Shown here: one piece after another, positions 35,202 through 44,500 of the stretch | How positions within the stretch are numbered: position 1 is the first letter of the stretch | Layout of the letters: each line of letters starts with the position of its first letter | From: an uncultured Rhizobiaceae group bacterium | Lineage (GTDB): Bacteria > Pseudomonadota > Alphaproteobacteria > Rhizobiales > Rhizobiaceae | Direction of reading: 5' to 3' | Assembly: GCA_947501445.1 (NCBI GenBank) | Contig: CANMVS010000002.1 | Span: forward strand, 62,001 to 126,000 | DNA: 64,000 nucleotides | The notes under the pieces: generated by a model | What the model was told of the DNA's origin: nothing | The model's database searches: none | The model's input: the letters and a program-made list of their open reading frames with translations, nothing else | Program-made: the position numbers and the translations under genes

Positions 35202-36242
35202 ATGAAAAGGCCGACAATGGACACCTCTGTTGAAGAGAACCAGAACAAAGCTGCTGAGCGCCGGGCGAAAGGCGAGTTTGTGCGCGGCGTCAGCGGTTTC
35301 AGAAGCGCAATTGGCGATCCGGACTTTCCTGCTGAGTCCGGACGTTATCACCTGTTTGTCGCTTTCAATTGCCCCTGGTGTCACCGGGTCACACTGGCGC
35401 GCAATGTGCTTGGTCTTCAGGACAGCATCTCTTTGGACGTGGCCTTCCCAAGCAGGACCGGCGATGAGGACCCGGTCGGTCCAAATTTGTGGGAGTTCAA
35501 TCCGAAACGCGTCTCAAGCCTGACGGGCGCGCCCTTGCCGGAATGCACAGCTGAAACGGGCACCGGCAGGGGAAATCGACTGGTCAAACAGATTTACGCA
35601 GAAGAAGGGTCAAATGAAGGCTCGGTACCCGTGCTCTATGACAAGAAAAGCAACCGGATCGTCAACAACGAAAGCGCCGAAATCATCCGCACACTCAACG
35701 ACCAGGCAGGCGCCTTGGGCAGTTCGTTTGACGATGCCCAACGTCCTGACCTTTATCCCAATGAACCCGTCCATCGAGAAACGATAGATAGGCTGAACCA
35801 GGCGATATACACCCACATCAACAATGGCGCTTACAAAGCAGGGTTTTCCTCGGATCAAACAGTCTATGCAGCAGCTTTCGAGGCCTATTTCAAAATGCTG
35901 TCTGAGCTGGAAACACTATTGGCATCTGATGGCCGCCAATTCCTCACGGGCGACACATTTACTGAAGCTGACCTGCGTTTGTTTCCAACGCTCTACCGTC
36001 ATGACCCGGTCTATTATGTCCGCATGAAGTTGAATGGTGCGAAAATACTGGACTATCCGCATCTCTGGCGCTGGCTTTGCCGCGTCTATGCCCTGCCTGG
36101 CGTTGAAAACAGCAACGCACTGGTTCACTGCCGCCAGGGCTATTTCGGCAGGTCCTGGAACAATACCGTGCCACTTGGGCCGTTCAGCCCAATGACCTAT
36201 CCGGAAGCTTACAAAAATCCTGATCTGCCGACATTGCGATAA
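35202..36242 (+). CDS. Glutathionyl-hydroquinone reductase (xi-class GST, YqjG/ECM4 family)
   Basis: A protein of 346 residues. The active-site cysteine is in AFNCPWCHRVTLARNVLGLQ, followed by the family's SVPVLYDKKSNRIVNNESAE glutathione-binding stretch and the C-terminal GDTFTEADLRLFPTLYRHDPVYYV block. Xi-class GSTs reduce glutathionyl-hydroquinones back to hydroquinones using glutathione. The ATG at 35202 has GGAG upstream; a second ATG five codons later is possible. Co-transcription with the hemerythrin gene suggests a quinone or oxidative stress role. Confidence 0.9.
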   Translation: MKRPTMDTSVEENQNKAAERRAKGEFVRGVSGFRSAIGDPDFPAESGRYHLFVAFNCPWCHRVTLARNVLGLQDSISLDVAFPSRTGDEDPVGPNLWEFNPKRVSSLTGAPLPECTAETGTGRGNRLVKQIYAEEGSNEGSVPVLYDKKSNRIVNNESAEIIRTLNDQAGALGSSFDDAQRPDLYPNEPVHRETIDRLNQAIYTHINNGAYKAGFSSDQTVYAAAFEAYFKMLSELETLLASDGRQFLTGDTFTEADLRLFPTLYRHDPVYYVRMKLNGAKILDYPHLWRWLCRVYALPGVENSNALVHCRQGYFGRSWNNTVPLGPFSPMTYPEAYKNPDLPTLR

Positions 36243-36405
36243 ATGCACTCCCATACTTTGGCGCACGCGGCCCGCTGAAGAGACAAATGGGAACCGCAAA
36301 ATTCCCGGTGCGCTGGGCAAATCGACAATACAATCGTCTCAAGCGATCAAGAATTATGCAATTTCGGCATTTTCAGAATTGGGCAAAGTGGGTTATTGGG
36401 GAACC

Positions 36406-36506
36406 AGAGCAATTCAGGTTTTGACGGAATCGACGATAGCTGAATGCATCAACAGATACGAAGTCCGACACCGTTGTCCCGTTTCTGACAAAACCTGAGA
36501 CGGTCT
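36406..36506 (-). repeat. Dispersed intergenic repeat, copy C
   Basis: A copy of about 100 bp from AGAGCAATTCAGG to ACGGTCT, same orientation as copies B and D. It diverges in the middle (ACGATAGCTGAATGCATC and GATACGAAGTCCGACACC) but keeps CGTTGTCCCGTTTCTGACAA. It occupies the 375-bp gap before the ABC-like gene; the rest of the gap shows nothing further. Confidence 0.85.
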
Positions 36507-36617
36507 GGCCAATCAATCAACTAATCGGGAGCGTATTGCGCAGACTCATTCGATCCAATAAATCCGCCACTCTCCTGCACCACAAGCAGCCTCCAATTCC
36601 TCCAATAACAGCGTCAC

Positions 36618-39600
36618 ATGTCAAAAACCCTGCTTGCATTCATCTGGAAATACAGCGCCCGCCAGCAGATCATTTTGCTGGCGCTGACGATATTGTCGTT
36701 TCCCATTCTCTACATGTCGCTGGAATTGCCGAAACAGATTATCAATGAGGCAATAGGCTCGACCGCTTTTCCGATAGAACTGTTCGGTCTGCAACTGGGC
36801 CAATTCGAATATCTTGGCGCCCTGTGCATCGGTTTTTTACTGACTGTCATTCTTTCCGGCATCCTCAAGATGCGAACCAACATATTCAAAGGAATTGTTG
36901 CCGAACGTCTGTTGCGTCGGTTCCGTTATCAACTTGTCACCAGCATTTTGCGCTTTCCACTCCCCTATTTCAGGCGCAACTCTCAAGGTGCGCTGATTTC
37001 CATGGTTACTGCAGAAGCAGAGCCCTTGGGTGCCATGATGGGCGATGCTGTGTCACGACCCGTCTTTGCGCTGGGACAGATGCTCACCATTACGGCTTTT
37101 TTGTTTATCCAAAGTGTCTGGCTTGGTCTTGCCGCCATCATCGTGATCCCGTTTCAAGCCTATATCATTCCCAAACTGCAGAGGCGGATCAACAAACTCA
37201 ACAAGCAGCGCATACTTGTCGTGCGTTCATTCTCCGACCGTATTGGAGAAACGGTAACCGGTGTTGAAGTGCTGCGCACCAGCAACGGACTTGGGTTTGC
37301 ACTTGCGGATTTTTCAAGACGGCTGGGTAAAATTTTCAATATCCGCCTGGAGATCTATAACCTTAAATTCTTCATGAAGTTTCTCAATAATTTCATGAAC
37401 CAGCTGACACCCTTTTTGTTTCTGTCAATTGGTGGCTATCTGGTTATCAAGGGAGAATTGACCGTTGGTTCGCTGGCGGCCGCACTGGCATCACACAAGG
37501 ACCTTATGTCTCCGTGGCGTGGACTGCTGGCGTACTACAGCCAGATTCAGGACGTGAGCCTGCGATATGTGACAATAACTGAGCAATTTACACCCGATGA
37601 CATGATCGATGAGAAACTTTTCTACGGTCATCCTGAAACCAGGGAAGACCTTGCGGGGCCAATTTCCATCAGGAATATCAGCCTGCTCGACCAATTTGGC
37701 ATGCCTGTTCTCAATAACATCAGCGCGGAAATCAAACAGGGTGAATTTGTAGCCATTCAATGTGACAACGGATTTGCAATTCGTGCCTTTGTCCATGCAC
37801 TCAACCGGTCGATCCTGTTGTCATCCGGCAGCATCACCATCGCCGGTAAGGATATTGCGACACTCCATCAGGAGACATTGTCAAACAATATAGGCACGGC
37901 GGGTGGCGCCGCTCACATTTTTGGTGGCAGCGTTGCGGACAATATCCAGATGGCACTGATGCCGTCTCCCCTGCCCGCGAACGAAATCTCCGACCAGGCA
38001 ATCGCTGATATCGAAGAAGCCACCAGAGTTGGCAATAGTTCCGACCCAATCGGCTCCGATTGGCTGCATCTGGATCTGGCAGGCGTTAAATCACAATCTG
38101 AACTGCGGGCCTGGTGGCTGGAGATTATTCACGCAGCCGGTCTTGACGACATGCTGCTTCAACGGGGGCTGGAGGCAAAAATTAATCCGGACAGCGACCC
38201 GGAACTTGCTGCAAAAATCCTGCAATTGCGCGGGCAGTTAAGCGATCGGATCAACACCAACGGTGCGTCGAAGTTTATCCATTTTTTTGACCGCTCAAAA
38301 TTCAGTCCCGGACTGACCATCAGCGAGAACATCCTTTTTGCTGTTCGCGTGGATGAATCTTCAGAGACAAGAATTGCAGCGGACCCGGCCTTCCTGTCGA
38401 CAATGCAGGAGCTTGGCCTGGCTGATGATATCCGGCAATTGGCAATCGAATTGATGACACTGCTGGTGCAGACATTTGCAGGCGTTGGTGCCTCACACCC
38501 CATGTTTCAACGCGCAACCGATCTGAGCCACGACTTTTTTGAAGATTTGGTTGCCATTTACCAGAAACTTCAAAAGACCGATTGGCAGGACCTTTCCGAT
38601 GACGAGCGTCATCTGGTGATAACACTTCCCTTCAAGATCAATGCTGAACAGTTTGAGGACGCCTTTCCTCAGGATCTGATTGACAAAATACTGAAGGTTC
38701 GTCGTGATTTCAGCTACCAGATTTACCACAAGGCCCGAGATTACTACTACCCACTCGACGAGAATGCCTATTGTGCAGGATTGACGATATTCGAGAACCT
38801 GATTTTTGGTCGGCTGTCAAAACGAGCCACTGGTGTTCCTCCCGTGCTTTTGCGGACTTTGGGCGGGGCACTGGAAAATGCGCAAATCAGGGGAGACATC
38901 ACCCTGTTGAACACAGGCGCCGAAAGCGAAAGCGATGCCGGCATAAACGGGGTAAACCTGCCTCAGGCTGCCCATGAACATATCGATTTCATCCGCGCCG
39001 TTATCAGGCGTCCGGATATTTTGATCCTTAACCGCGTTTTCTCTACACAGGATGAAATCAAAAGGAGCGAAATCAAACGCAATGCCAGAGCATTGCTGCC
39101 TGATGCAACCATCATAGTGTTTGAACCGAAATTCCGAAATCCGCAACAATATGACAGGCATTTTGAGCTGCGTGATGGCAAGCTGACCGATACAGGTGTG
39201 GCGATCACTGCCCAGCCGGTTGCAGAGACTGTCGATGAAGAGGCCGCTTCAGCAGCAACAGGACTGGCAGACAAGCTTCATGTGCTCTCACGAACTGCCC
39301 TTTTTGCCGGGTTGGATCGCAAGCAATTGCGTCTGCTTGCCTATGGATCCCATTGGGTCCAATACCAAAAGGATGACTATATTTTTCGATACGGTGATCA
39401 AACCGACGGCGCCTATACGTTCACACGCGGAACAGCTGAATTGTGGTTACCTCGAACCGATGAGCACGAAGCCAGACTGGTCTCGACAATTGAGCCCGGG
39501 CGCATCATTGGGGACCTTTCCGTGATCATGGAGCAGGATCGCGAATTTGAATTGCGCGCATCATCTGACATCGTAGGTCTGCGCATAGGCAAACAGGCAT

Positions 39601-39695
39601 TTTTGGACATCATAGAGCACGACAATGAAGTTGCTCTTAGCCTGCTGCGCACAGTCTCCAGTCATCTCCTTCACGCCCATGACATGTGGTCGTGA
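36618..39695 (+). CDS. ABC-exporter-like protein with degenerate ATPase motifs and C-terminal cyclic-nucleotide domain
   Basis: A protein of 1025 residues. The first ~310 residues are a six-helix ABC exporter membrane domain (LLALTILSFPILYMSLELPK onward). A nucleotide-binding-like region follows, but Walker A is lost: GEFVAIQCDNGFAIRAF stands where GxxGxGK[ST] is expected. Signature and Walker B are replaced by INGVNLPQAAHEHIDFIRAV and PDILILNRVFS, lacking the Asp-Glu pair. A ~380-residue insert separates the two halves. Residues ~885-1015 form a CAP_ED domain (LFAGLDRKQLRLLAYGSHWV, GELxx replaced by RTDEHEARLV). It may be a cyclic-nucleotide-responsive membrane protein rather than an ATP-driven pump. 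No strong ribosome-binding site is seen. Confidence 0.75.
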   Translation: MSKTLLAFIWKYSARQQIILLALTILSFPILYMSLELPKQIINEAIGSTAFPIELFGLQLGQFEYLGALCIGFLLTVILSGILKMRTNIFKGIVAERLLRRFRYQLVTSILRFPLPYFRRNSQGALISMVTAEAEPLGAMMGDAVSRPVFALGQMLTITAFLFIQSVWLGLAAIIVIPFQAYIIPKLQRRINKLNKQRILVVRSFSDRIGETVTGVEVLRTSNGLGFALADFSRRLGKIFNIRLEIYNLKFFMKFLNNFMNQLTPFLFLSIGGYLVIKGELTVGSLAAALASHKDLMSPWRGLLAYYSQIQDVSLRYVTITEQFTPDDMIDEKLFYGHPETREDLAGPISIRNISLLDQFGMPVLNNISAEIKQGEFVAIQCDNGFAIRAFVHALNRSILLSSGSITIAGKDIATLHQETLSNNIGTAGGAAHIFGGSVADNIQMALMPSPLPANEISDQAIADIEEATRVGNSSDPIGSDWLHLDLAGVKSQSELRAWWLEIIHAAGLDDMLLQRGLEAKINPDSDPELAAKILQLRGQLSDRINTNGASKFIHFFDRSKFSPGLTISENILFAVRVDESSETRIAADPAFLSTMQELGLADDIRQLAIELMTLLVQTFAGVGASHPMFQRATDLSHDFFEDLVAIYQKLQKTDWQDLSDDERHLVITLPFKINAEQFEDAFPQDLIDKILKVRRDFSYQIYHKARDYYYPLDENAYCAGLTIFENLIFGRLSKRATGVPPVLLRTLGGALENAQIRGDITLLNTGAESESDAGINGVNLPQAAHEHIDFIRAVIRRPDILILNRVFSTQDEIKRSEIKRNARALLPDATIIVFEPKFRNPQQYDRHFELRDGKLTDTGVAITAQPVAETVDEEAASAATGLADKLHVLSRTALFAGLDRKQLRLLAYGSHWVQYQKDDYIFRYGDQTDGAYTFTRGTAELWLPRTDEHEARLVSTIEPGRIIGDLSVIMEQDREFELRASSDIVGLRIGKQAFLDIIEHDNEVALSLLRTVSSHLLHAHDMWS

Positions 39696-39958
39696 GCCGG
39701 ACAGGTTTGTAACCGAAAGTTGAAGCTCCGGTGACTGGCAGGCCTGTTCATAAATACATTATGATCGGTTCTGACCCATCCATAATCTGCAGGAACCATT
39801 TGAGACCCAATCCGGATGACACATCAACAATAGCGAATCTGAGTTTGAATGACCGATTTCCACGCACATCTGGCCTGTTTGGGCTCATTTGGTAGGCAAT
39901 GACACGTCCATATGCGATAGACACACCAGCAAGTTGATTCATGACCCGGGTGGCATTG

Positions 39959-41713
39959 ATGAAATTTCAAGCATGTTTGTTCCGTTGCCTTTTTGCAGTA
40001 CTCGTGTGTTTGCTTGGCAACATATCAGCTGCAATTGCCGCGAACGCTGACAAAACCTGCGCAACACCTGGTCGCGGAATTGTTCTGACGAACAGTGCTG
40101 CAAACATGCAATACCAGCTTTCCGGCGAGTACTTCCTCGATCCGTCGGGAACGGTTACGCCGGACGCCATTATCCACAAAAATTTCAATGCCAATGCCAA
40201 TGCCTGCGACGGCGTCTTCCCCGGCCCGCTACCGGGGCAGGTTCTCTGGCTCCGTTTCGACCTGACGAATGACTGGTCGGTCAGACAGCATTTGATTGTC
40301 ACGTTTGCGGAACCGGTCTTCGATGAAATCAGCCTATTCACCCGGCAAGCGGATGGCCTTGCCCTGTTGGCGCGCAACGGCCGTATCGTACCCACTGCAC
40401 AAAAAGCAACACAGACGCTGAAACCGGCCTTGCCGGTGGTAGTGGACGCTGAAGCAACATCAACCTACTACATACGCATATCAGGTGCCATAGCACCCAC
40501 AGTAACCGCACTACTGATGACGGATGCCCTGTTTGATGAATGGTCTACACTTTCAACCGTCATCAGTGGCATATTCCTGTCGTATGTGGCCACCATCCTA
40601 TTTCTGAGCCTTGTGATATTCCGCCAGATTAATGCACGTTTCTACAAATATTATGCGCTGTATATGGGCTCACTGTTTGCGTTTACATTCGTATATGATG
40701 ACTGGTTGAACAGTTTCACAAACCTTTCACTGACCAGCGCGACGGCTTCTTCAGTGACGTATTTTCTTGGCGGCCTGGGTTCATTTACAGTCATTCAATA
40801 CTGCCGGGTTCTGCTTGAAGTTGATGACCAACAGCCCCGACTGCGCCTTTTGCTCAAACTATTGACCTACACAACTGTCCTGGCGACAGGACTGGCAGTG
40901 ATTGAACCATGGCAATTATCTTTGCCGCTGCAATTAATGTACTTTCTAAATCCGCTCACTCTACTCATTGTTGCCCTTGGAAAAATCCGCAGCGGATTAC
41001 CCCAGGCGGTGCCAATTTCAATCGCGTTGTTTATTTTTACCGGCGGTTTGGTTGTCGCCGTATACTCCTTCATTTTTCCGATAAGTATCGACGACGCTCA
41101 TTCAGCGTTCGAACTGTTTTGGCAGCATCCTTTGAGCTGGGGGTATTTTCTGGCTGTCCTGGGAGAAGCAACATTCATGATCATAGCCATTTCCGTAATG
41201 GCAAAATCAGCGAAGAACGTTGCTCAATCCGCTGTATTGGAAGTCAGCGCACTCAGGGATAATCTGGCCAAAATTGAAACCGAGAATGCAAAAATTCAAC
41301 AGGCTGCTGTCGTCCGGATTGAGACACTCGAAGATCTGGTTGCCTTTGATCCGGACAAAAAACTGCTGCCGCCGGTCGATCAACGCTTTGTCGATCGGGC
41401 CACACAATGTGTGCAAGAGCAAATAGGCAACGAGAGTTTCAGTGTAAGGGACTTGGCACAGGCCCTGGCAGTGAGCCCCAAAACATTGGGGCGCCGACTG
41501 CAAAAAACACAAAATATGACGACCAATGCATTTATTCGCTCTGTTCGGCTCAATTATGCGAGAAACCTGATTGTTATGCGCCAACATGAAACCGTTGCAG
41601 AAGTATCCCACGCCTGTGGCTTTGCCAGCGTCAGCCATTTCACCAAACAGTATCGCGAGGAATTTGATGAAACACCTGGTGAAACGCTAAAAGCAGCTAA
41701 CAGTTCTAACTAG
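39959..41713 (+). CDS. Membrane-embedded AraC-type regulator with 7TMR-DISM sensor
   Basis: A protein of about 584 residues. After a signal peptide (FAVLVCLLGNISAAIAA) comes a periplasmic 7TMR-DISMED2-like beta-domain (about 30-195; VLWLRFDLTNDWSVRQHLIV is typical). Seven transmembrane helices follow (about 205-420), then a coiled coil (VLEVSALRDNLAKIETENAK) and an AraC helix-turn-helix domain (LAQALAVSPKTLGRRLQKTQ, ETVAEVSHACGFASVSHFTK). It should sense an extracellular carbohydrate or other ligand and act directly on DNA while membrane-bound. The ATG at 39959 follows GGTGG; the ATG at 39941 is an alternative. No obvious target gene is linked apart from downstream nitronate monooxygenase. 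Confidence 0.8.
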   Translation: MKFQACLFRCLFAVLVCLLGNISAAIAANADKTCATPGRGIVLTNSAANMQYQLSGEYFLDPSGTVTPDAIIHKNFNANANACDGVFPGPLPGQVLWLRFDLTNDWSVRQHLIVTFAEPVFDEISLFTRQADGLALLARNGRIVPTAQKATQTLKPALPVVVDAEATSTYYIRISGAIAPTVTALLMTDALFDEWSTLSTVISGIFLSYVATILFLSLVIFRQINARFYKYYALYMGSLFAFTFVYDDWLNSFTNLSLTSATASSVTYFLGGLGSFTVIQYCRVLLEVDDQQPRLRLLLKLLTYTTVLATGLAVIEPWQLSLPLQLMYFLNPLTLLIVALGKIRSGLPQAVPISIALFIFTGGLVVAVYSFIFPISIDDAHSAFELFWQHPLSWGYFLAVLGEATFMIIAISVMAKSAKNVAQSAVLEVSALRDNLAKIETENAKIQQAAVVRIETLEDLVAFDPDKKLLPPVDQRFVDRATQCVQEQIGNESFSVRDLAQALAVSPKTLGRRLQKTQNMTTNAFIRSVRLNYARNLIVMRQHETVAEVSHACGFASVSHFTKQYREEFDETPGETLKAANSSN

Positions 41714-41757
41714 CGCTATTCAGGTTTCGACAGAATTGTCAAAACCCTGAATGCCGG
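41713..41757 (-). repeat. Partial dispersed repeat
   Basis: A 45-bp fragment matching the left part of the dispersed element (ATTCAGGTTTCGACAGAATT, then GTCAAAACCCTGAATG) directly after the AraC-type gene. GTTTCGAC/GTCAAAAC keeps the inverted-repeat character and could act as a terminator. Confidence 0.55.
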
Positions 41758-41804
41758 ACTGTTTGCGCACCTCAAGTCTCAGTGCCAGCACATGCCTGCC
41801 TTCA

Positions 41805-41841
41805 CTATCACCCATCTTTACTATCACCCATCTTTACTATC
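41805..41841. repeat. Short tandem repeat, 16-bp unit
   Basis: CTATCACCCATCTTTA occurs twice head to tail (41805-41820 and 41821-41836), followed by a third partial CTATC. Confidence 0.9.
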
Positions 41842-41948
41842 GATTGTGTAGTGGATTGCTTTCTTTCATGATGCATTCAGTCCGTCACGTTCCCAATAGA
41901 TGTTTTCACATGGCAATTAGATCGCTGACGTTTGTCGGCACGCGCAAT

Positions 41949-42049
41949 AGAGCAATTCCTGTTTTGACGGCATCGGCAAAACCTGAATACATCAACAAAA
42001 TCAAAGGCCGACACCGTTGTCCCGTTTCTGACAAAACGTGAAACGGTCT
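41949..42049 (-). repeat. Dispersed intergenic repeat, copy D
   Basis: A full copy of about 100 bp from AGAGCAATTCCTG to ACGGTCT, nearly identical to copy B. Its end lies only a few bases before the AGGTGA ribosome-binding region and start codon of the nitronate monooxygenase gene, so its hairpins will form in that gene's 5' leader. Confidence 0.85.
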
Positions 42050-42063
42050 GGCAGGTGACGGAC

Positions 42064-43074
42064 ATGACAACACGCAGCTCATCATATTCCATCAAGACAG
42101 CCTTTACTGTACTGATGGGCGTGTCTCATCCCATTGCACTGGCCCCGATGGCCGGGGCGGTTGAAAGCGATATTGCTGCAGCTGTTGGAAATGCAGGCGG
42201 CTATCCGATGGTGCCGCTCTCCTGGAGCAGTCTGGATGCAATCGATGCTGAACTGCAAAGTTTGCGACAAAAGACAAAGGCACCTTTTGCCGTGAATCTG
42301 TGCCTTGACCTGCCCCAGGAAGAACGACTGGAGCGCTGCCTGTCTCACGGCCCCAACGCCGTCCACTTCTTCTGGGGTGACGCGGCTCCCCACATAGAAC
42401 GTGTTCATGCAAGCGGCGCAAAAGTAATCCAGACGGTTTCGGATTCACTGGGCGCAAGGCGAGCCGTTAAAGTCGGAGTTGATGTGCTTGTTGCCCAGGG
42501 CTGGGAAGCTGGTGGGCACATTCGCGGTACTGTGGCATCAATGCCGCTGATCCCCGCAGTTGTTGATGTGGCAGGCGGTGTTCCGGTGCTCGCCGCCGGT
42601 GGAATTTCTGATGGGCGGGGCCTTGCCGCCGCGCTGTGTCTGGGTGCCAGCGGCGTGCTCATGGGAACGCGCTTTCTGGCGACACCGCAAAGCACGGCAC
42701 ACAAAGACTACATAGCGCAGATCCTTTCCGCCCGGGAATGTGATACTGTCTATGCGACAGACCTTTACAATGTCGGCTGGACAGGCGCTCCCCACCGGGT
42801 GCTGCGCAATCCACTCACAAACCGATGGCTGTCAGAGGGGCATCCCGCTCACGACAGCCGATACCGTGCCGGTGAAATCGTCGCGCAGCGCGGTGACACC
42901 CCTATCGAAGCCTATCAATCAGCAACTCCGCACCACAGCATGACAGGCGAGATTGAAGCCATGCCAATGTGGTCAGGCCAAAGCGTTGGCCTGGTCAATG
43001 CGATTGAGCCGGTAGAGACCATCATTTCCCGTGTGATTGATGAGGCAAAAACAGCGCTTCAATATTCAAATTGA
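42064..43074 (+). CDS. Nitronate monooxygenase (2-nitropropane dioxygenase family)
   Basis: A protein of about 336 residues, an FMN-dependent TIM barrel. Characteristic stretches are HPIALAPMAGAVESDIAAAV near the N-terminus, the catalytic-His region VLVAQGWEAGGHIRG, and the flavin phosphate-binding VPVLAAGGISDGRGLAAALC and GVLMGTRFLAT. It oxidises propionate-3-nitronate or other alkyl nitronates. The ATG at 42064 follows an AGGTGAC region; a GTG at 42055 is in frame but inside that site. The gene stands alone behind repeat copy D. Confidence 0.87.
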   Translation: MTTRSSSYSIKTAFTVLMGVSHPIALAPMAGAVESDIAAAVGNAGGYPMVPLSWSSLDAIDAELQSLRQKTKAPFAVNLCLDLPQEERLERCLSHGPNAVHFFWGDAAPHIERVHASGAKVIQTVSDSLGARRAVKVGVDVLVAQGWEAGGHIRGTVASMPLIPAVVDVAGGVPVLAAGGISDGRGLAAALCLGASGVLMGTRFLATPQSTAHKDYIAQILSARECDTVYATDLYNVGWTGAPHRVLRNPLTNRWLSEGHPAHDSRYRAGEIVAQRGDTPIEAYQSATPHHSMTGEIEAMPMWSGQSVGLVNAIEPVETIISRVIDEAKTALQYSN

Positions 43075-43083
43075 TCCTGTTTT

Positions 43084-43794
43084 CTAAAGGCCCTGGCCCT
43101 TGGCCAGTATCTCTTCTGCACTGGGAAGGCTCGCAAAAACGCAATCGGACAGCCAATGTTTGATATTGCGCGTCAGCACGACAGGGCCAATTATTTCCAT
43201 CTCGCCTGATGCCTTTACTGCACGATAGGTGGTGTGTCCCAACCAGGCATCAGCCATGGCCCGAACCCTGGTCTTGACGAATACATCCACATCCAGACCG
43301 GGATCGCTCGTACAGACGTCGACATTGTCGCCCTCTGCAGTGATCCACCACTTTGGTTGCTCGGGAAAATCTGTAAACTGAAACAGGATGACTGTTTTGC
43401 CGTCAGGCAGATTTTCAGTCACCACACTGCGTTGCAGATACAACATGAGCAACTCAACGTCATAGTCCGCGTCACTCATATAATCTTTTGCCCATTCCAT
43501 GCCCCAGCTGCCCAGGGCCAGCAGGATTGGTTGAAGCTGTTTACAGCTTGGTGTTGGCACATACTCATGGCCGCGGCCGCCTTTGATGCGCCGTTTGTAG
43601 ACAAGGTCGTATTCTTCAAGCGTCGCCAGTCGGCGCGTCAAAAGGGTCGGGGAAATGGACCCAAGTCCTCTTTGAAGTTCAGAAAACCTTGTGCTGCCCA
43701 TCAATAGTTCGCGAACGATCAGCATCGTCCATTTCTCACCCAAAATCTCGGTCGATTTGGCGATCGGACACCACTGGCCATAACTGTGGGACAC
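43084..43794 (-). CDS. HxlR family regulator with C-terminal SCP2-like domain
   Basis: A protein of about 236 residues. The HxlR winged helix is evident: GQWCPIAKSTEILGEKWTML, IVRELLMGSTRFSELQRGLG, SPTLLTRRLATLEEYDLVYK. The C-terminal ~110 residues (FTDFPEQPKWWITAEGDNVD onward) look like an SCP2 sterol-carrier-type pocket, so it may sense a hydrophobic ligand. The GTG at 43794 has GGAG 8 nt upstream; an ATG at 43899 would add sequence unrelated to the family. It diverges from an AhpD-like gene, its probable target. Confidence 0.82.
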   Translation of the reverse strand: MSHSYGQWCPIAKSTEILGEKWTMLIVRELLMGSTRFSELQRGLGSISPTLLTRRLATLEEYDLVYKRRIKGGRGHEYVPTPSCKQLQPILLALGSWGMEWAKDYMSDADYDVELLMLYLQRSVVTENLPDGKTVILFQFTDFPEQPKWWITAEGDNVDVCTSDPGLDVDVFVKTRVRAMADAWLGHTTYRAVKASGEMEIIGPVVLTRNIKHWLSDCVFASLPSAEEILAKGQGL

Positions 43795-43939
43795 AAGTCG
43801 AACTCCACAAAATGTAGTTAGTTGCTCCAATTTATATAGCGGGTTGCTACACCATGTAAAGAAGCCGGTGCCACCGCCGCAGCTTACACTCCAGGGCATG
43901 AAAGGGACCAGAAAGGTGCCTCAAAACTGGAGAAAACCA

Positions 43940-44500
43940 ATGAAGCTTGCAATCCATACAGGCGATACCGCCGCCGCCCAATCAAAACTGACATTCGATG
44001 CCATAACGGACGCACGCGGTTTCGTTCCCAATGTTTACGCCGTCTACGGCGGTCTCCCCGACGCACTAAACGGCTTTGCAGGTCTGTCGGGTGCCTTTGG
44101 TGCGAGCAGCCTTTCGCCGGCCGAGCGCGAAGTGATCCAACTGGCGGTGAGCGTTGCCAATCAATGCCAATATTGTGTGGCGGGTCATACGGCCTTTGCT
44201 GCAGAGGCGCAGCTTGATGACGCTCACGTGCAGGCCATGCGCAAAGGACTGGACCCGAAAGATGTACGGCTTGGTGCATTGGCCCGGTTTGCCCGAAAGC
44301 TGACGAGCGAACGTGGTCGCAATTGCGCTCAGGCCTATGCCGATTTTCTCGATGCTGGCTATGCAGCAGAACAGGCGCTGGAGGTGATTATCGGTGTTGC
44401 CAATAAGACATTGAGCAATATGACAGCCAACCTGTTGGATCTGCCGCTTGACGAAGCCTTCGCCCCCTATGCGTGGAACCGGATCGCGGACGCGGCATGA
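43940..44500 (+). CDS. Carboxymuconolactone decarboxylase (AhpD-like) family protein
   Basis: A protein of about 186 residues, all-helical. The redox pair and proton relay are in SVANQCQYCVAGHTAFA (CxxC followed by H), as in AhpD-like alkylhydroperoxidase proteins. It probably acts as a thiol-dependent peroxidase or disulphide reductase. GGAG is 8 nt before the ATG at 43940. It is divergent from the HxlR regulator and its stop overlaps the next start (ATGA). Confidence 0.85.
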   Translation: MKLAIHTGDTAAAQSKLTFDAITDARGFVPNVYAVYGGLPDALNGFAGLSGAFGASSLSPAEREVIQLAVSVANQCQYCVAGHTAFAAEAQLDDAHVQAMRKGLDPKDVRLGALARFARKLTSERGRNCAQAYADFLDAGYAAEQALEVIIGVANKTLSNMTANLLDLPLDEAFAPYAWNRIADAA

